Origin: Cenarchaeum symbiosum A
Lineage (GTDB): Archaea > Thermoproteota > Nitrososphaeria > Nitrososphaerales > Nitrosopumilaceae
DNA: 64,000 nt
Reading direction: 5' to 3'
Assembly: GCA_000200715.1 (NCBI GenBank)
Contig: DP000238.1
Span: 256,832 to 320,831, forward strand
Position 1 is the first letter of the stretch. Each line of letters begins with the position of its first letter. Below, one piece after another: positions 1 to 8,010 of this stretch. A program made the translations under genes and the position numbers. Below the pieces are notes generated by a model. The model saw only the letters and a list, made by a program, of their open reading frames with translations, was not told where the DNA came from and ran no database searches.

Positions 1-349
1 CTGTCATGCCGCCCTTTGAGCGGCCGGCGAGGCCGGATAGCAGCGACATTACTCCGTACTTTTTCTTGCGCAGCCCCATTATGGAGATCTCCTCCTCGCC
101 GGATAGCTGCTCGGCGCTGCCCTCGGTCCAGTCCCCCTTTATCCCGCCCCGGAACGTGCAGGGGGCAAACCGGACGCGCGGGTTGTTTGCTATTCTTTTT
201 GCCTTGCCGGTGGACCTGCCAGTTGCCACGTATATCACGCCTTCTGTCGCCACAAACCATACGGGTGTCTTGACCCCCTCGCCGCTCTTTTTGAAGGTCT
301 CCAAGCTGATGTACTTTAGCTGCCCGATATTCTCTGCCGCGCCTGCCAT
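1..349 (-). CDS. PPOX-class (F420-type) flavin/deazaflavin oxidoreductase, partial
   Basis: The gene enters from outside the window and only its first 116 codons are present. The ATG is at 349-347. The N-terminus reads MAGAAENIGQLKYISLETF, followed by VKTPVWFVATEGVIYVATG and TGKAKRIANNPRVRFAPC. This is the split-barrel pattern of pyridoxamine-5'-phosphate-oxidase-like proteins of the F420-dependent class: strand, 'TPVWF', 'GKAKRI', then 'VR(F/L)APC'. Family members reduce substrates with F420H2 or FMN. Two CofE-type F420 ligase genes elsewhere in the window fit with F420 use. The C-terminal part is outside, so the substrate class cannot be judged. Confidence 0.75.
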   Translation of the reverse strand, partial: MAGAAENIGQLKYISLETFKKSGEGVKTPVWFVATEGVIYVATGRSTGKAKRIANNPRVRFAPCTFRGGIKGDWTEGSAEQLSGEEEISIMGLRKKKYGVMSLLSGLAGRSKGGMT

Positions 350-462
350 GCGGGATGGCCCCCCGGGGCCGGATTTAAGCCTGTGTGTGCCAGGCCGCGG
401 CGTCCCGCTTTTGCGGGATCTGCTGACCAAAGTTTAAATGGTTACCGACGGGGCAGCTCGGC

Positions 463-537
463 GGGCTCATAGTCCAGTTCGGTCATGACGTCGCCCTTAC
501 ACGGCGAAGATCCGGGGTTCAAATCCCCGTGGGCCCA
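463..537 (+). tRNA. tRNA-Val (anticodon TAC)
   Basis: A full cloverleaf of 75 nt can be folded by eye. The acceptor stem is GGGCTCA with TGGGCCC. The anticodon stem TCGCC/GGCGA encloses the loop CTTACAC, giving anticodon TAC. The T arm is CGGGG-TTCAAAT-CCCCG, and the discriminator is A537. No intron is present and CCA is not encoded. A TATA-like AGTTTAAATG at 431-440 lies about 27 nt upstream of the 5' end. Confidence 0.95.
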
Positions 538-625
538 TGTGTGATATTTCTGCAGCGGGGGCCTGCATATCCTCCGGCCGGTGCGCCCGTATATGTATAA
601 ATACGCAGGACCGGCGCTTTATGTC

Positions 626-784
626 GTGCCAATCGATCTAGTCTGCGGCATCGAGCTCGACGAGGACCTTGCGTTAAAACACGAGTACAAGGGCAAAGAG
701 TATTACTTTTGCTGCAACGGCTGCAGGCGGATCTTTATCAAAAAGCCCAAAAAGTGGAGCAAGGCTCAGCCTCACGCCGGATAG
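626..784 (+). CDS. YHS-domain small metal-binding protein
   Basis: A 52-residue protein beginning at GTG 626 (VPIDLVCGIELDEDLAL). It carries the YHS signature: a first Cys in 'DLVCG', then 'EYKGKEYYFCCNGCRRIF'. YHS domains are small Cys-rich metal-binding folds found alone or in heavy-metal ATPases. The start was chosen because a TATA box (TATAAATA, 596-603) lies about 26 nt upstream, giving a leaderless mRNA. An in-frame GTG at 581 precedes the TATA box and is unlikely. The 3' end overlaps the convergent asparagine-synthase-like gene by 13 nt. Confidence 0.75.
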   Translation: MPIDLVCGIELDEDLALKHEYKGKEYYFCCNGCRRIFIKKPKKWSKAQPHAG

Positions 785-1716
785 GCGCCGCACATTGCGC
801 AGAATTTGTACCCGTCGGGAACCGGATGCCTGCAGTAAGGGCACGGCCTGCCGCCCGCCGGGGGCTCCGGCTTTCCAAAGATCCGGCGGTACGCCTCGTA
901 ATAGTGGAGCGACTCCTTGCTCCTCACCCTGATCCCGTCAGATGCCTCTATTGCACCCCGCTTTGACTCAAACGTGCCGTCAGAGACCACGGATTCAAAG
1001 AGGCCTGTCAGCCCTGCCGTGCCGGAGCCGTCCTGTAAAGCGGCCTTTGGCCTCCACGCTATGGCCCGCGGTATGGCATCCTCAAAGGCCTTGCGGAGGA
1101 TCCACTTGCCGTACGTCCTGCCGCCCTCTTCCCTTACCTTGTACTCTGCGGGGACAGACCTTGCAATCTCGGCCACTTTTGGCGCCAGAAAGGGCGACTC
1201 GATTCTCACCCCTAGCGCCTTGCCTATCCTGTGGGAGTCAAAGTGCATTACGCCGAGGATTCTCTGCTGCTCCTCTTCTATCTCTGCGGGGCCGAGGCGC
1301 CCGAAAAAGTCATACCCTGCAAAGAGCTCGTCTGCGCCGTCGCCTGTTATCATGCTAGTCCACCCCGTGCCGGCTACCCTCTCTATCAGCAGGTACATTG
1401 CAGCCGAGTTTCTTATTTCGATATCGTTGAAGCTGCCCAGCACGCGGATCGTCCCCTCTATCGCATCGAGAATCTCTGGAGTGGTGGCCCGGATTATGCG
1501 CGGGGGCGCCCCCATCATGGCGGCTGCCATCTGGTGGTAGGCAAGGTCTGTCCCCACAAAGTCGTCTGCTATCACGGCCGCCGCCTCGGCCCCTTCGCCT
1601 AGCAGGCACGCTATAACAGTGCTGTCGAGGCCGCCTGAGAGCGCCAGGTTCTTGGACCCGCAGGCCCTGACTGCCGCCCTGAGCTCGTCGCGCAGCCGCG
1701 CCATCATGGACTCCAT
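772..1716 (-). CDS. Asparagine-synthase-like ATP-pyrophosphatase with C-terminal zinc ribbon
   Basis: A 314-residue protein with the PP-loop motif ALSGGLDST at residues 25-33 and a downstream 'GDGADELFAGYDFFGR', both typical of the asparagine synthetase C-terminal ATP-pyrophosphatase domain. The glutaminase (N-terminal class II amidotransferase) domain is absent, so ammonia or another amine donor would be needed. The C-terminus adds a two-knuckle zinc ribbon (CPYC...CAMC). ATG 1716 is chosen because a TATA-like ATTATAAT lies about 25 nt upstream; longer readings would run through the divergent regulator gene. The substrate is unknown; such stand-alone forms need not make asparagine. Confidence 0.75.
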   Translation of the reverse strand: MESMMARLRDELRAAVRACGSKNLALSGGLDSTVIACLLGEGAEAAAVIADDFVGTDLAYHQMAAAMMGAPPRIIRATTPEILDAIEGTIRVLGSFNDIEIRNSAAMYLLIERVAGTGWTSMITGDGADELFAGYDFFGRLGPAEIEEEQQRILGVMHFDSHRIGKALGVRIESPFLAPKVAEIARSVPAEYKVREEGGRTYGKWILRKAFEDAIPRAIAWRPKAALQDGSGTAGLTGLFESVVSDGTFESKRGAIEASDGIRVRSKESLHYYEAYRRIFGKPEPPAGGRPCPYCRHPVPDGYKFCAMCGAYPA

Positions 1717-1798
1717 TGCGGCAGCTCCCTTGGCGGAATTATAATAGCCTAGCTTGGCCTGCCCCGGCGGACTCGCATGCTTTAAATCACAAGATGGC

Positions 1799-2227
1799 AT
1801 GGTGGAATCATTGCTGCTTCCAGCCGAGATTGAATCCAAGACTCTCATACCGGCGCTCCGCGCCATACTTGCAAGGAAGCTGGCTGGCACCCACAAGATA
1901 AGGGAGGACCGCATATCGAACATGCTCGGCGTGACGCAGGCTGCAGTCAGCAACTATATCCGGGGCACCCGCGGGGATCCCAAGCTCATGGAAAAGCTCG
2001 GCCGGGAGACCAGGATTGCCGCCATGCTGGAAGAGCTCAGCGAGGACCTGGCGTCGAGCATGGAGTACACGCCGTCGAGCCTTGCAAAGTTCATAGGCCT
2101 GTGCAACTACATAAAGTCGAGCCTGTTCATCTGCGAGATCCACCACAACCTGGAATCCAACATAGACGAAAAGGTATGCAAGGAATGCGAGAACATGCTG
2201 CTAAAGGGCCCGGGCTCTGTCTATTAG
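1799..2227 (+). CDS. HTH transcriptional regulator
   Basis: A 142-residue protein. Residues about 33-52 (DRISNMLGVTQAAVSNYIRG) form a clear helix-turn-helix of the Xre/sigma-like type. A mostly helical middle follows, then a CKEC pair near the C-terminus that could bind a metal or form a disulfide. ATG 1799 sits about 18 nt after a TTTAAAT element (1780-1786). The gene is divergent from the asparagine-synthase-like gene and could regulate it. Related one-domain regulators are common in Thaumarchaeota. The ligand is unknown. The 3' end overlaps the convergent alba gene by 4 nt. Confidence 0.7.
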   Translation: MVESLLLPAEIESKTLIPALRAILARKLAGTHKIREDRISNMLGVTQAAVSNYIRGTRGDPKLMEKLGRETRIAAMLEELSEDLASSMEYTPSSLAKFIGLCNYIKSSLFICEIHHNLESNIDEKVCKECENMLLKGPGSVY

Positions 2228-2502
2228 ATATTCTTTGCCAGCGTTATCTCGATGGTGGAGAGTATCTGGCCCATCACCATTATGTTCTCGCTGTCAACGT
2301 GGATCTTTTCGACCGACGAGGTCCCTTTCATCATCTTGTCGGTTATGATGTTGGCTATGGCCACCGCGTTGGGTATGTTCTCCCCGCTTGCCTTGAGGGT
2401 GATCCTGCCCAGGCTGCCCAGCCTCTCTAGCACGTCGATCGCCACCCTCATGACGGGATCGTCCTCCACCTTGAAGATGCCGCCCTGCTTGCCTACCATC
2501 AT
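2224..2502 (-). CDS. albA: DNA/RNA-binding protein Alba
   Basis: A 92-residue Alba-fold chromatin protein. The N-terminus MMVGKQGGIFKVEDDPVMRV and the later 'RITLKASGENIPNAVAIANI' match the Alba pattern, in which a basic loop and an amphipathic helix contact nucleic acid. The usual central Lys (KARG in crenarchaeal Alba) appears as 'LKASG'. ATG 2502 is supported by a TATA box (TTTTAAATTT, 2527-2536, read on the minus strand) 25-30 nt upstream. An ATG at 2499 is equally possible. Alba coats DNA as dimers; acetylation of the N-terminal Lys is known in other archaea. Confidence 0.88.
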   Translation of the reverse strand: MMVGKQGGIFKVEDDPVMRVAIDVLERLGSLGRITLKASGENIPNAVAIANIITDKMMKGTSSVEKIHVDSENIMVMGQILSTIEITLAKNI

Positions 2503-2550
2503 GGCACTTGTCCCGTCCCCAGTTCTTTTAAATTTTGAGGACAAATTGTC

Positions 2551-3018
2551 CTACTTGAAATAGCTGATTGGTATGTTCTGATAGTCGCCATTGGGCAGCA
2601 CTCTCCTTATCACTATGGGTATTATCCTTTTCTCTAGCTCCCCCATTGCTATGTCCAGGGACGTCCTCGCGTCTGCAGGTATCTCTATGAACGGCGGGGC
2701 TCCCAGCGAGAGCTGCAGCGCCCTTGCGCCCATTATCCTGGCCTTTTCAAAGCGGGTCAGCACGGGCGGCCCTATCAGTATCTTTTTGTCCGATGTGAGC
2801 TCCTGCGGCTCGTGCACGGTGTCTATCTCTATGACGTCCCTCTCCTGGATCTCCTTTATTCTGACCTCTAGCTCTTCTTGTTGTTCCTCGGTGAGCTCAT
2901 TGACCTCGGCTAGCCGCCTGTACGATTCGAGCGCCTTGCTTAGCCCTATGTCAATCTCCGGCTCGCCTGCGGCCTCGGAGCCCTCTACAACTAGCTCCTG
3001 ATCATTTGCATCCGACAA
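2551..3018 (-). CDS. rpoK: DNA-directed RNA polymerase subunit Rpo6 (RpoK/omega)
   Basis: A 155-residue protein. The C-terminal half has the conserved omega/Rpb6 core (LTRFEKARIMGARALQLSLG), followed by 'IPIVIRRVLPNGDYQNIPI'. The first ~75 residues are an acidic, Glu-rich extension not present in short crenarchaeal RpoK (about 60-90 aa) but seen in eukaryotic Rpb6. Rpo6 holds the large subunits together. A TATA box (TTATAAATC on the minus strand, near 3045) lies about 27 nt upstream of ATG 3018. Confidence 0.9.
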   Translation of the reverse strand: MSDANDQELVVEGSEAAGEPEIDIGLSKALESYRRLAEVNELTEEQQEELEVRIKEIQERDVIEIDTVHEPQELTSDKKILIGPPVLTRFEKARIMGARALQLSLGAPPFIEIPADARTSLDIAMGELEKRIIPIVIRRVLPNGDYQNIPISYFK

Positions 3019-3095
3019 GCGATCGTGTCTTTTGGGACTGATTTATAACCCTTTTTAAATAAAAATGCAAAAGACGGCCCATTTCGCACCCTGCA

Positions 3096-3314
3096 TCATG
3101 TTTGGGCGGCGCCCGTCATCTTTGTGCGCAGCCGCTTCTTCCACTTTACATTGCGGGGTACGCCGCGCGTCCTGTATCCGCAGCAGGGGCAGTGTATGCC
3201 GTCCCAGTTTATGAAAATATCGCACATCTGGCATCTCTTCTGGCCGTTTTCATACCTGCCTCCGCTGACCGGCTTTTTGGCCTTGTACCTGAGGCATATT
3301 CCCTTGCAAGACAC
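3096..3314 (-). CDS. Small Cys-rich zinc-binding protein, conserved in Thaumarchaeota
   Basis: A 72-residue basic protein starting at GTG 3314 (MSCKGICLRYKAKKP). It has CxxxC, CQMC and CPCCG clusters, enough for one or two zinc ribbons, and a Lys/Arg-rich tail. No enzymatic motif is seen. It resembles a small zinc-finger family I associate with ammonia-oxidising archaea. A TTTAATTAT element about 25 nt upstream (near 3339) supports the GTG start. A role in nucleic-acid binding is plausible from the charge but unproven. Confidence 0.65.
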   Translation of the reverse strand: MSCKGICLRYKAKKPVSGGRYENGQKRCQMCDIFINWDGIHCPCCGYRTRGVPRNVKWKKRLRTKMTGAAQT

Positions 3315-3518
3315 CGATCAAAGTGGCCTTTGTTCATAATTAAATGTGTGGCAGAAAAGCGCCGGGCCGGAGGGCACCATGGGGGGCCTCGCCGGGCAGG
3401 GGGCACTGCCGCATGCCGCGCTGTATAATCACATTATATGCCGGCAGGCAGGTGTGGCCGTGCCGGCTGTATGAATCATAAACTAGGTTGATATTGATCG
3501 GGCACCGCCCGGTGCCTG

Positions 3519-5489
3519 ATGAGGGGCCCGGGTATTGTGCTGGCAATATTGGCCTTGGCAGTGCTGGTGCCGGGCGTGGTCTTGGCGGCAAACTTTACGG
3601 ATGCCCCCAAAGGGCCTACAACCACGTGCCTGGACCCCGGCGTTTCAGACGGGCAGCCCGGCGGAACAGACTGCACGGCCATGCATGCTGATAACGGCAC
3701 CGAATGGGCCGGCTCGCACATGCACGGCAATGCGTCCGTCCAGGAGATACATGTCGTCTGCAACGAAGACGGGTGCTCTACGCACACCCATTACTATAAC
3801 ATGGAGGCGGGCGGACCGGCCATGCCGCACGGGGCAGATGGCGCACATTCTGCAAGCCCGGATCCCGCAGAGGAGCCCGGGCCGCCGCCGAGTCTGGGCA
3901 CGTCTGCGCTCACGGATAGCTCCCCCGCTCTGAGTGATACATATTCACTGACAGCAAGGCCCGGCGTGAAGGCTGCTCCCGTAATGGATGATGCTGCCTC
4001 GGCGGGCACAGATTCCGATATGCCGGATGATGCCGCTCCCGCGCGTGATGCGGCCTTGAATGATACGGATTCTGGCGCGCCCGCAATGGATGATGCGGCT
4101 CCGGAGGGCGCCGGCGCGGCCGGGCCCGTCGCAAATGATCCTGTCCCGACTGTTACTAGCGCACCGCCCGAGCCCGCCGCAACTGTTCCCGCTCCAACCG
4201 TCCCCGACGTTCCCGAGCCCGTTGTGCCCGAGCCCGCCGCAACTGTTCCCGCTCCAACCGTCCCCGACGTGCCCGAGCCCGTTGTGCCCGAGCCCGCCGC
4301 AAATGTTCCCGCTCCAACCGTCCCCGACGTTCCCGAGCCCGTTGTGCCCGAGCCCGCCGCAACTGTTCCCGCTCCAACCGTCCCCGACGTGCCCGAGCCC
4401 GTTGTGCCCGAGCCCGCCGCAAATGTTCCCGCTCCAACCGTCCCCGACGTGCCCGAGCCCGTTGTGCCCGAGCCCGCCGCAAATGTTCCCGCTCCAACCG
4501 TCCCCGACGTTCCCGAGCCCGTTGTGCCCGAGCCCGCCGCAACTGTTCCCGCTCCAACCGTTCCAGACGTGCCCGAGCCCGTTGTGCCCGAGCCCGCCGC
4601 AAATGTTCCCGCTCCGGAGGGCGCCGGCGCGCCGACAGATCCCCCTGCCATGTTGATCACGCCATTGGTGGAAAACGCGCGCGTGGAGGGCAACTTTACG
4701 TACGGCCCGCACCCCCGGAATACGTTCGAGCTGTACCTGACAGACGGGCACGGCAGGACGCCCGTGATGGTATACTTCCACCAGGGCATGCCCGCGAACA
4801 GCAGCATCCCGCGCGGCGAATGGCACGTTACAACCGACGAGCTGCTCTCCCGGGGGATATCCGTAATACACGCGGACTATCCGTTCATCGACGAGACCGA
4901 CATCAAGGGCATGGTGGGAAACGCGTCTCTTGTAATTGACTACATAGCTGTCAACGGCCTCGACATTGGAGTCGACCCCGAAAGAATGGGGGTATACGGC
5001 TCGGGCGCGGGCGGCGGCATTGCGCTGTACATTGCAACGGGCAGCCGCACAGGGCTCATAGACGCCGTAGGCCACTTTAACGCGCCGTCTACATTCGACA
5101 TTGGCAGCTGGCCTGCAATAATCGGCCTTCCCCTGACCGATCTTACACGGGAGGTGGGTGCGGATGTGCCAGCCCTGTACGGGGTGGATTCATTTGACGA
5201 TCTGGCCCGCGGGGAAGCGCTGAGGCTGCGCGTCTCGCTGGACATGCTGGGCAACATGGATGCTGGCAGCCCGCCGATCGTGGTCTGGACGGACGGCGTT
5301 GCGGGCGGGGACAGCCTCGAATCCCTGATGATGCATCCGGGCCACGCCCGGGCCCTGCTGGACAGGTGCAGGGAGCTTGGCATCTTGTGCGTGGATAACG
5401 CCCTGGGCGGCAGGATATTCGTAGAGCGACTCGGGGCCGGGGCGCATGACTTTATGATAAGGGGCGGCGGATTCGGCACATTAGGCTAG
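3519..5489 (+). CDS. Secreted protein: Pro-rich 20-residue repeats plus degenerate alpha/beta-hydrolase domain
   Basis: A 656-residue protein with an N-terminal signal peptide (RGPGIVLAILALAVLVPGVVLAA). An Asp/Ala/Pro-rich spacer follows, then residues about 218-365 made of seven-plus 20-residue repeats (VPAPTVPDVPEPVVPEPAAT/N). The C-terminal domain (about 380-656) resembles dienelactone-hydrolase/esterase folds: 'PVMVYFHQG', 'GVYGSGAGGGIAL' at the nucleophile elbow, and a terminal 'GAGAHDFM' His region. The elbow reads G-S-G-A-G-G where G-H-S-M-G-G is usual, so the catalytic Ser seems replaced by Gly. A non-catalytic binding or surface role is inferred. ATG 3519 follows a TATA-like TGATATTG at about 3490. 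Confidence 0.7.
   Translation: MRGPGIVLAILALAVLVPGVVLAANFTDAPKGPTTTCLDPGVSDGQPGGTDCTAMHADNGTEWAGSHMHGNASVQEIHVVCNEDGCSTHTHYYNMEAGGPAMPHGADGAHSASPDPAEEPGPPPSLGTSALTDSSPALSDTYSLTARPGVKAAPVMDDAASAGTDSDMPDDAAPARDAALNDTDSGAPAMDDAAPEGAGAAGPVANDPVPTVTSAPPEPAATVPAPTVPDVPEPVVPEPAATVPAPTVPDVPEPVVPEPAANVPAPTVPDVPEPVVPEPAATVPAPTVPDVPEPVVPEPAANVPAPTVPDVPEPVVPEPAANVPAPTVPDVPEPVVPEPAATVPAPTVPDVPEPVVPEPAANVPAPEGAGAPTDPPAMLITPLVENARVEGNFTYGPHPRNTFELYLTDGHGRTPVMVYFHQGMPANSSIPRGEWHVTTDELLSRGISVIHADYPFIDETDIKGMVGNASLVIDYIAVNGLDIGVDPERMGVYGSGAGGGIALYIATGSRTGLIDAVGHFNAPSTFDIGSWPAIIGLPLTDLTREVGADVPALYGVDSFDDLARGEALRLRVSLDMLGNMDAGSPPIVVWTDGVAGGDSLESLMMHPGHARALLDRCRELGILCVDNALGGRIFVERLGAGAHDFMIRGGGFGTLG
4098..4631 (+). 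repeat. 60-bp tandem repeat array inside the secreted protein gene, flanked by 21-bp direct repeats
   Basis: Between about 4171 and 4610 a 60-bp unit repeats seven-plus times with only two variable sites (gacgtt/gacgtg and aactgt/aaatgt). The two variants travel together and mostly alternate, so the real unit of expansion looks like 120 bp. An identical 21-bp sequence starting gctccggaggg lies at 4098-4118 and again at 4611-4631, at the two edges of the array. The frame is kept throughout. Confidence 0.9.
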
Positions 5490-5559
5490 CGGTCTCGTAT
5501 CGGGCCCGTCCGCGCCCCCCGGGGAATTTTCACAAGGATAAAAAGGACAGGGCGGGGCC

Positions 5560-6342
5560 ATGCGGCCTGTGGCACTGACAGTAATTCCGATAAGGGCGCG
5601 CAGGGAGACTGGCAGGTTTGGCCTGCTTGGGGCCGTGCTTTGCGCCATAAAAGATGGCGGGGCGGAGCTCCAAGACGGCGACGTACTGGTGGTATCTAGC
5701 AAGTATGTGGCAAACTCGCAGGGCAGGATGGTCGATTTGGGCGGGATAAGCCCGTCCCGGGAGGGGGCGGATCTTGCCCGGAGATACAGGATAGATCCCG
5801 AGATGGCCGAGATAGTCCTAAGGGAATCCGACGCGGTGCTTGGCGGCACGGCGGGCTTTGTGCTCACCTCCGGGGGCGGCATGATGGCCCCCAATGCGGG
5901 CATAGACAGGTCCAACACGGCAGGCGGCACGGCGGTGCTATACCCGGAGGATCCCTACGGGACAGCAGAGGCGCTAAGAAGGGGGATATTTCTTGCATGC
6001 GGGGCGCACGTTGGCGTAATCCTGTCGGACAGCCGGCTCATGCCCGCAAGGGTTGGCACCACCGGCGTGGCCATATCGTGCGCCGGGATGGAGCCAGTAG
6101 AGGATGCCCGCGCGCGGCCCGACCTCGACGGAAACCCCCTCAAGGTTACATTCCAGGCGGTGGCCGACAGCCTGGCATCTGCCGCCAACCACGGCATGGG
6201 CGAGGCGGCAGAATCCGTCCCGATTGCGGTATTGAGGGGGTCGGGGGCCCGGCTGACCGGCAGGAGGATCCTGCCGGCGGAATCCGCTGTGCACCACGAT
6301 ACATGCGTCTACGTCCGGGGGCTCTCCGGCACAAATCCCTGA
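5560..6342 (+). CDS. Divergent paralogue of F420-0:gamma-glutamyl ligase (CofE-like)
   Basis: A 260-residue protein matching CofE along its length: 'VIPIRAR' at the N-terminus, 'LQDGDVLVVSSKYVANSQGRMVDL', and 'NAGIDRSN'. CofE adds glutamate to coenzyme F420-0 using GTP. The later conserved block, which in the canonical paralogue at 54613-55383 reads SDTFGRPFRMGQTDCAIGVSG, is here SDSRLMPARVGTTGVAISCAG, so substrate or activity may have changed. ATG 5560 lies about 20 nt after a TATA-like GGATAAAAAG. Other possibilities are a diverged CofE or a related amide-forming enzyme. Confidence 0.7.
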   Translation: MRPVALTVIPIRARRETGRFGLLGAVLCAIKDGGAELQDGDVLVVSSKYVANSQGRMVDLGGISPSREGADLARRYRIDPEMAEIVLRESDAVLGGTAGFVLTSGGGMMAPNAGIDRSNTAGGTAVLYPEDPYGTAEALRRGIFLACGAHVGVILSDSRLMPARVGTTGVAISCAGMEPVEDARARPDLDGNPLKVTFQAVADSLASAANHGMGEAAESVPIAVLRGSGARLTGRRILPAESAVHHDTCVYVRGLSGTNP

Positions 6343-6377
6343 CTGCTTTAAATATGGCAGCCCGCGGGGCGGCCGCA

Positions 6378-6929
6378 ATGGAGTACCACACGAAATATCC
6401 AAAGACGCTCTCGCTTGGCGGCGGGGAGAAGGACCGCGTGAGAGTCGACGGCGGCGCGGGCGTCGAGCACCTGTACCTTGTGGTAAAAAAGAGCGCCGAC
6501 GAGCTGGCCAGCATATTCAAGAGCGAGGGGTTTACCCGGGTAAAGTTTGAGCACCGCAAGCCCTTCCAGATAGGCCGCGGCCTCAACCTCAAGCTCAAAA
6601 AGCCCTGGGAGATGCATGTCCGGTTTGTAGAGATCAAAAAGGGGCTCGTGGCGATACAGGGGGAGGTCGAGGTGTCGCGCGACTACCTCCAGCACCTCTT
6701 CTGCCAGAACACGCCCGTTGTATACGAAATAGAGGAGATGCTAAAAAAACACCGTATAGACTACCGGATATGGAACAGCCGGATAAGCAGGTATGTACAC
6801 TCGGTGCTAGACAACTACAAGATACGGCTCTCTGCCCCCAACATACCCGTCTTTGCGTGGAAGCCCATGGTGCCATTCATAGGGACAGTGGGCATATTCT
6901 ACCTCTGGAAGTACGTGCAGACTATCTAG
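6378..6929 (+). CDS. Conserved hypothetical protein with C-terminal hydrophobic segment
   Basis: A 183-residue basic protein of unknown function. It starts at ATG 6378 (MEYHTKYPKTLSLGGGEKDR), about 27 nt after the TATA box TTTAAATAT (6346-6354). An in-frame ATG at 6354 overlaps that box and is less likely. The middle is rich in Lys/Arg. The C-terminus has a short hydrophobic stretch (VPFIGTVGIFYLWKYV) that could be a membrane anchor. No catalytic motif is visible. It follows the CofE paralogue by 35 nt but has its own promoter. Confidence 0.6.
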   Translation: MEYHTKYPKTLSLGGGEKDRVRVDGGAGVEHLYLVVKKSADELASIFKSEGFTRVKFEHRKPFQIGRGLNLKLKKPWEMHVRFVEIKKGLVAIQGEVEVSRDYLQHLFCQNTPVVYEIEEMLKKHRIDYRIWNSRISRYVHSVLDNYKIRLSAPNIPVFAWKPMVPFIGTVGIFYLWKYVQTI

Positions 6930-6971
6930 GCCCGTGAAGGTTTAATTACAATTTTTGCCCCCGGGGAACAG

Positions 6972-7499
6972 TTGGAAGGGCAGGAGCTAGTCATGTCGTC
7001 GTCGGGAGTCTCGCCGTGGGAGCTCGAGGTGGCCTATGGGTACTTTGTGGCCATGTTTGCGGTCCGCCAGGAGGAGCTCGAGCCGGACCCCGACTTTATC
7101 AGCGTGTTAAAGATAGAGATACCCGTGCAGTTCTCGCAGGAATTCTTTGACTGGTTTGGGTTCAGGCGCTGGGACAAGATAAAGTCGCTCTTCAAGGAGA
7201 TGAAGCGGAGGCGCGGCAGCAGAAAGGCCATAAAGCTGCAGCTGATCTTTGCGGGCAGCCCCTCGGTTACGTTTGTGGCCGATGCCATGGACAAGGGCCT
7301 GTACGACAACTCTATAGAAAAAATAGACTTTGTGCTCGAGCTGCTCCCCTACCATCTCGGGCCCGGCAGGCTGCCGGCAAACACGACGGACGTCTCGTAC
7401 AGGTACGACGGGGATGCAAGGAGGTGGCGCTTTGGCAGCGCTACTGCAGACGGCGCAGAGTACGAGTTTAAGGGCGAAGGGTGGAAAAAGGTCAGCTAA
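6972..7499 (+). CDS. Conserved hypothetical protein
   Basis: A 175-residue soluble protein with no motif I recognise. TTG 6972 is placed by a TTTAATTA element (6940-6947) about 28 nt upstream; ATG 6993 is the alternative. Notable stretches are 'SQEFFDWFGFRRWDKIKSLFKEMKRRRGSRKAIKLQLIF' (amphipathic and basic) and a C-terminal beta-rich part. It ends 8 nt inside the convergent gene at 7492-7917, which is also unknown. Confidence 0.55.
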   Translation: MEGQELVMSSSGVSPWELEVAYGYFVAMFAVRQEELEPDPDFISVLKIEIPVQFSQEFFDWFGFRRWDKIKSLFKEMKRRRGSRKAIKLQLIFAGSPSVTFVADAMDKGLYDNSIEKIDFVLELLPYHLGPGRLPANTTDVSYRYDGDARRWRFGSATADGAEYEFKGEGWKKVS

Positions 7500-7917
7500 G
7501 CTCCAGTGGTTCTAGCATGCCGTGGAGCTCCTTGTACTTTGATTCTATGAACACAAGCGATTCTGAGAGCTTTTTGGACTTGCCGTACTTGAACCGGACG
7601 AGCTCCCGGTGGTGCCAGTATGTCTTGCTGCCAGCAGAGATGGTAGTAAAGTGGTCTGTCCCCTTGAGGGAATCAGGCAGGCTTGCGTCGAGGGGCAGCA
7701 GATACTCTACAATCACCCATTCGTCCCCGTCGGGATAGTCCGCTCCGGTATCCACATCAAAGAATACGTGCAGCAGGCCCGACTGCATCAGCCCGCCGTC
7801 TGTTATAGACGGGTGCCGCACGTCCGACCGTAAAAAGTCAAGGCCGAGCAGCTGCGGCTCAAAGTAGCCGGTGATTATCGACCTGCGGAACACCCTGTTG
7901 GCCTCCTGTAGGTTCAA
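7492..7917 (-). CDS. Conserved hypothetical protein
   Basis: A 141-residue protein starting at TTG 7917 (MNLQEANRVFRRSIITGYFEPQ). An AATTAATTA element lies about 30 nt upstream (7945-7953). No recognised domain. Composition is that of a soluble globular protein with many aromatic and charged residues (VHPSITDGGLMQ-type beta pattern, then 'KTYWHHRELVRFKYGKSKKL'). It converges on and slightly overlaps the unknown gene at 6972-7499. Confidence 0.5.
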   Translation of the reverse strand: MNLQEANRVFRRSIITGYFEPQLLGLDFLRSDVRHPSITDGGLMQSGLLHVFFDVDTGADYPDGDEWVIVEYLLPLDASLPDSLKGTDHFTTISAGSKTYWHHRELVRFKYGKSKKLSESLVFIESKYKELHGMLEPLELS

Positions 7918-8010
7918 GCGTAAGGTATCTGGGGCTGGGGCTTGCTAATTAATTCTTAGGTGGTGGCCCGGATGCCGGCGGAGCGGGGGCCCCTCCCGCA
8001 GGCACAAGGC

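Noticed and set aside
3794-4807. Long antisense open frames opposite the 60-bp repeat array, including a 337-codon frame
   Set aside because: They mirror the repeat on the other strand. The plus-strand gene has a signal peptide, a domain match and a promoter, while the antisense frames have only repetitive Gly/Thr/Ser-rich composition.
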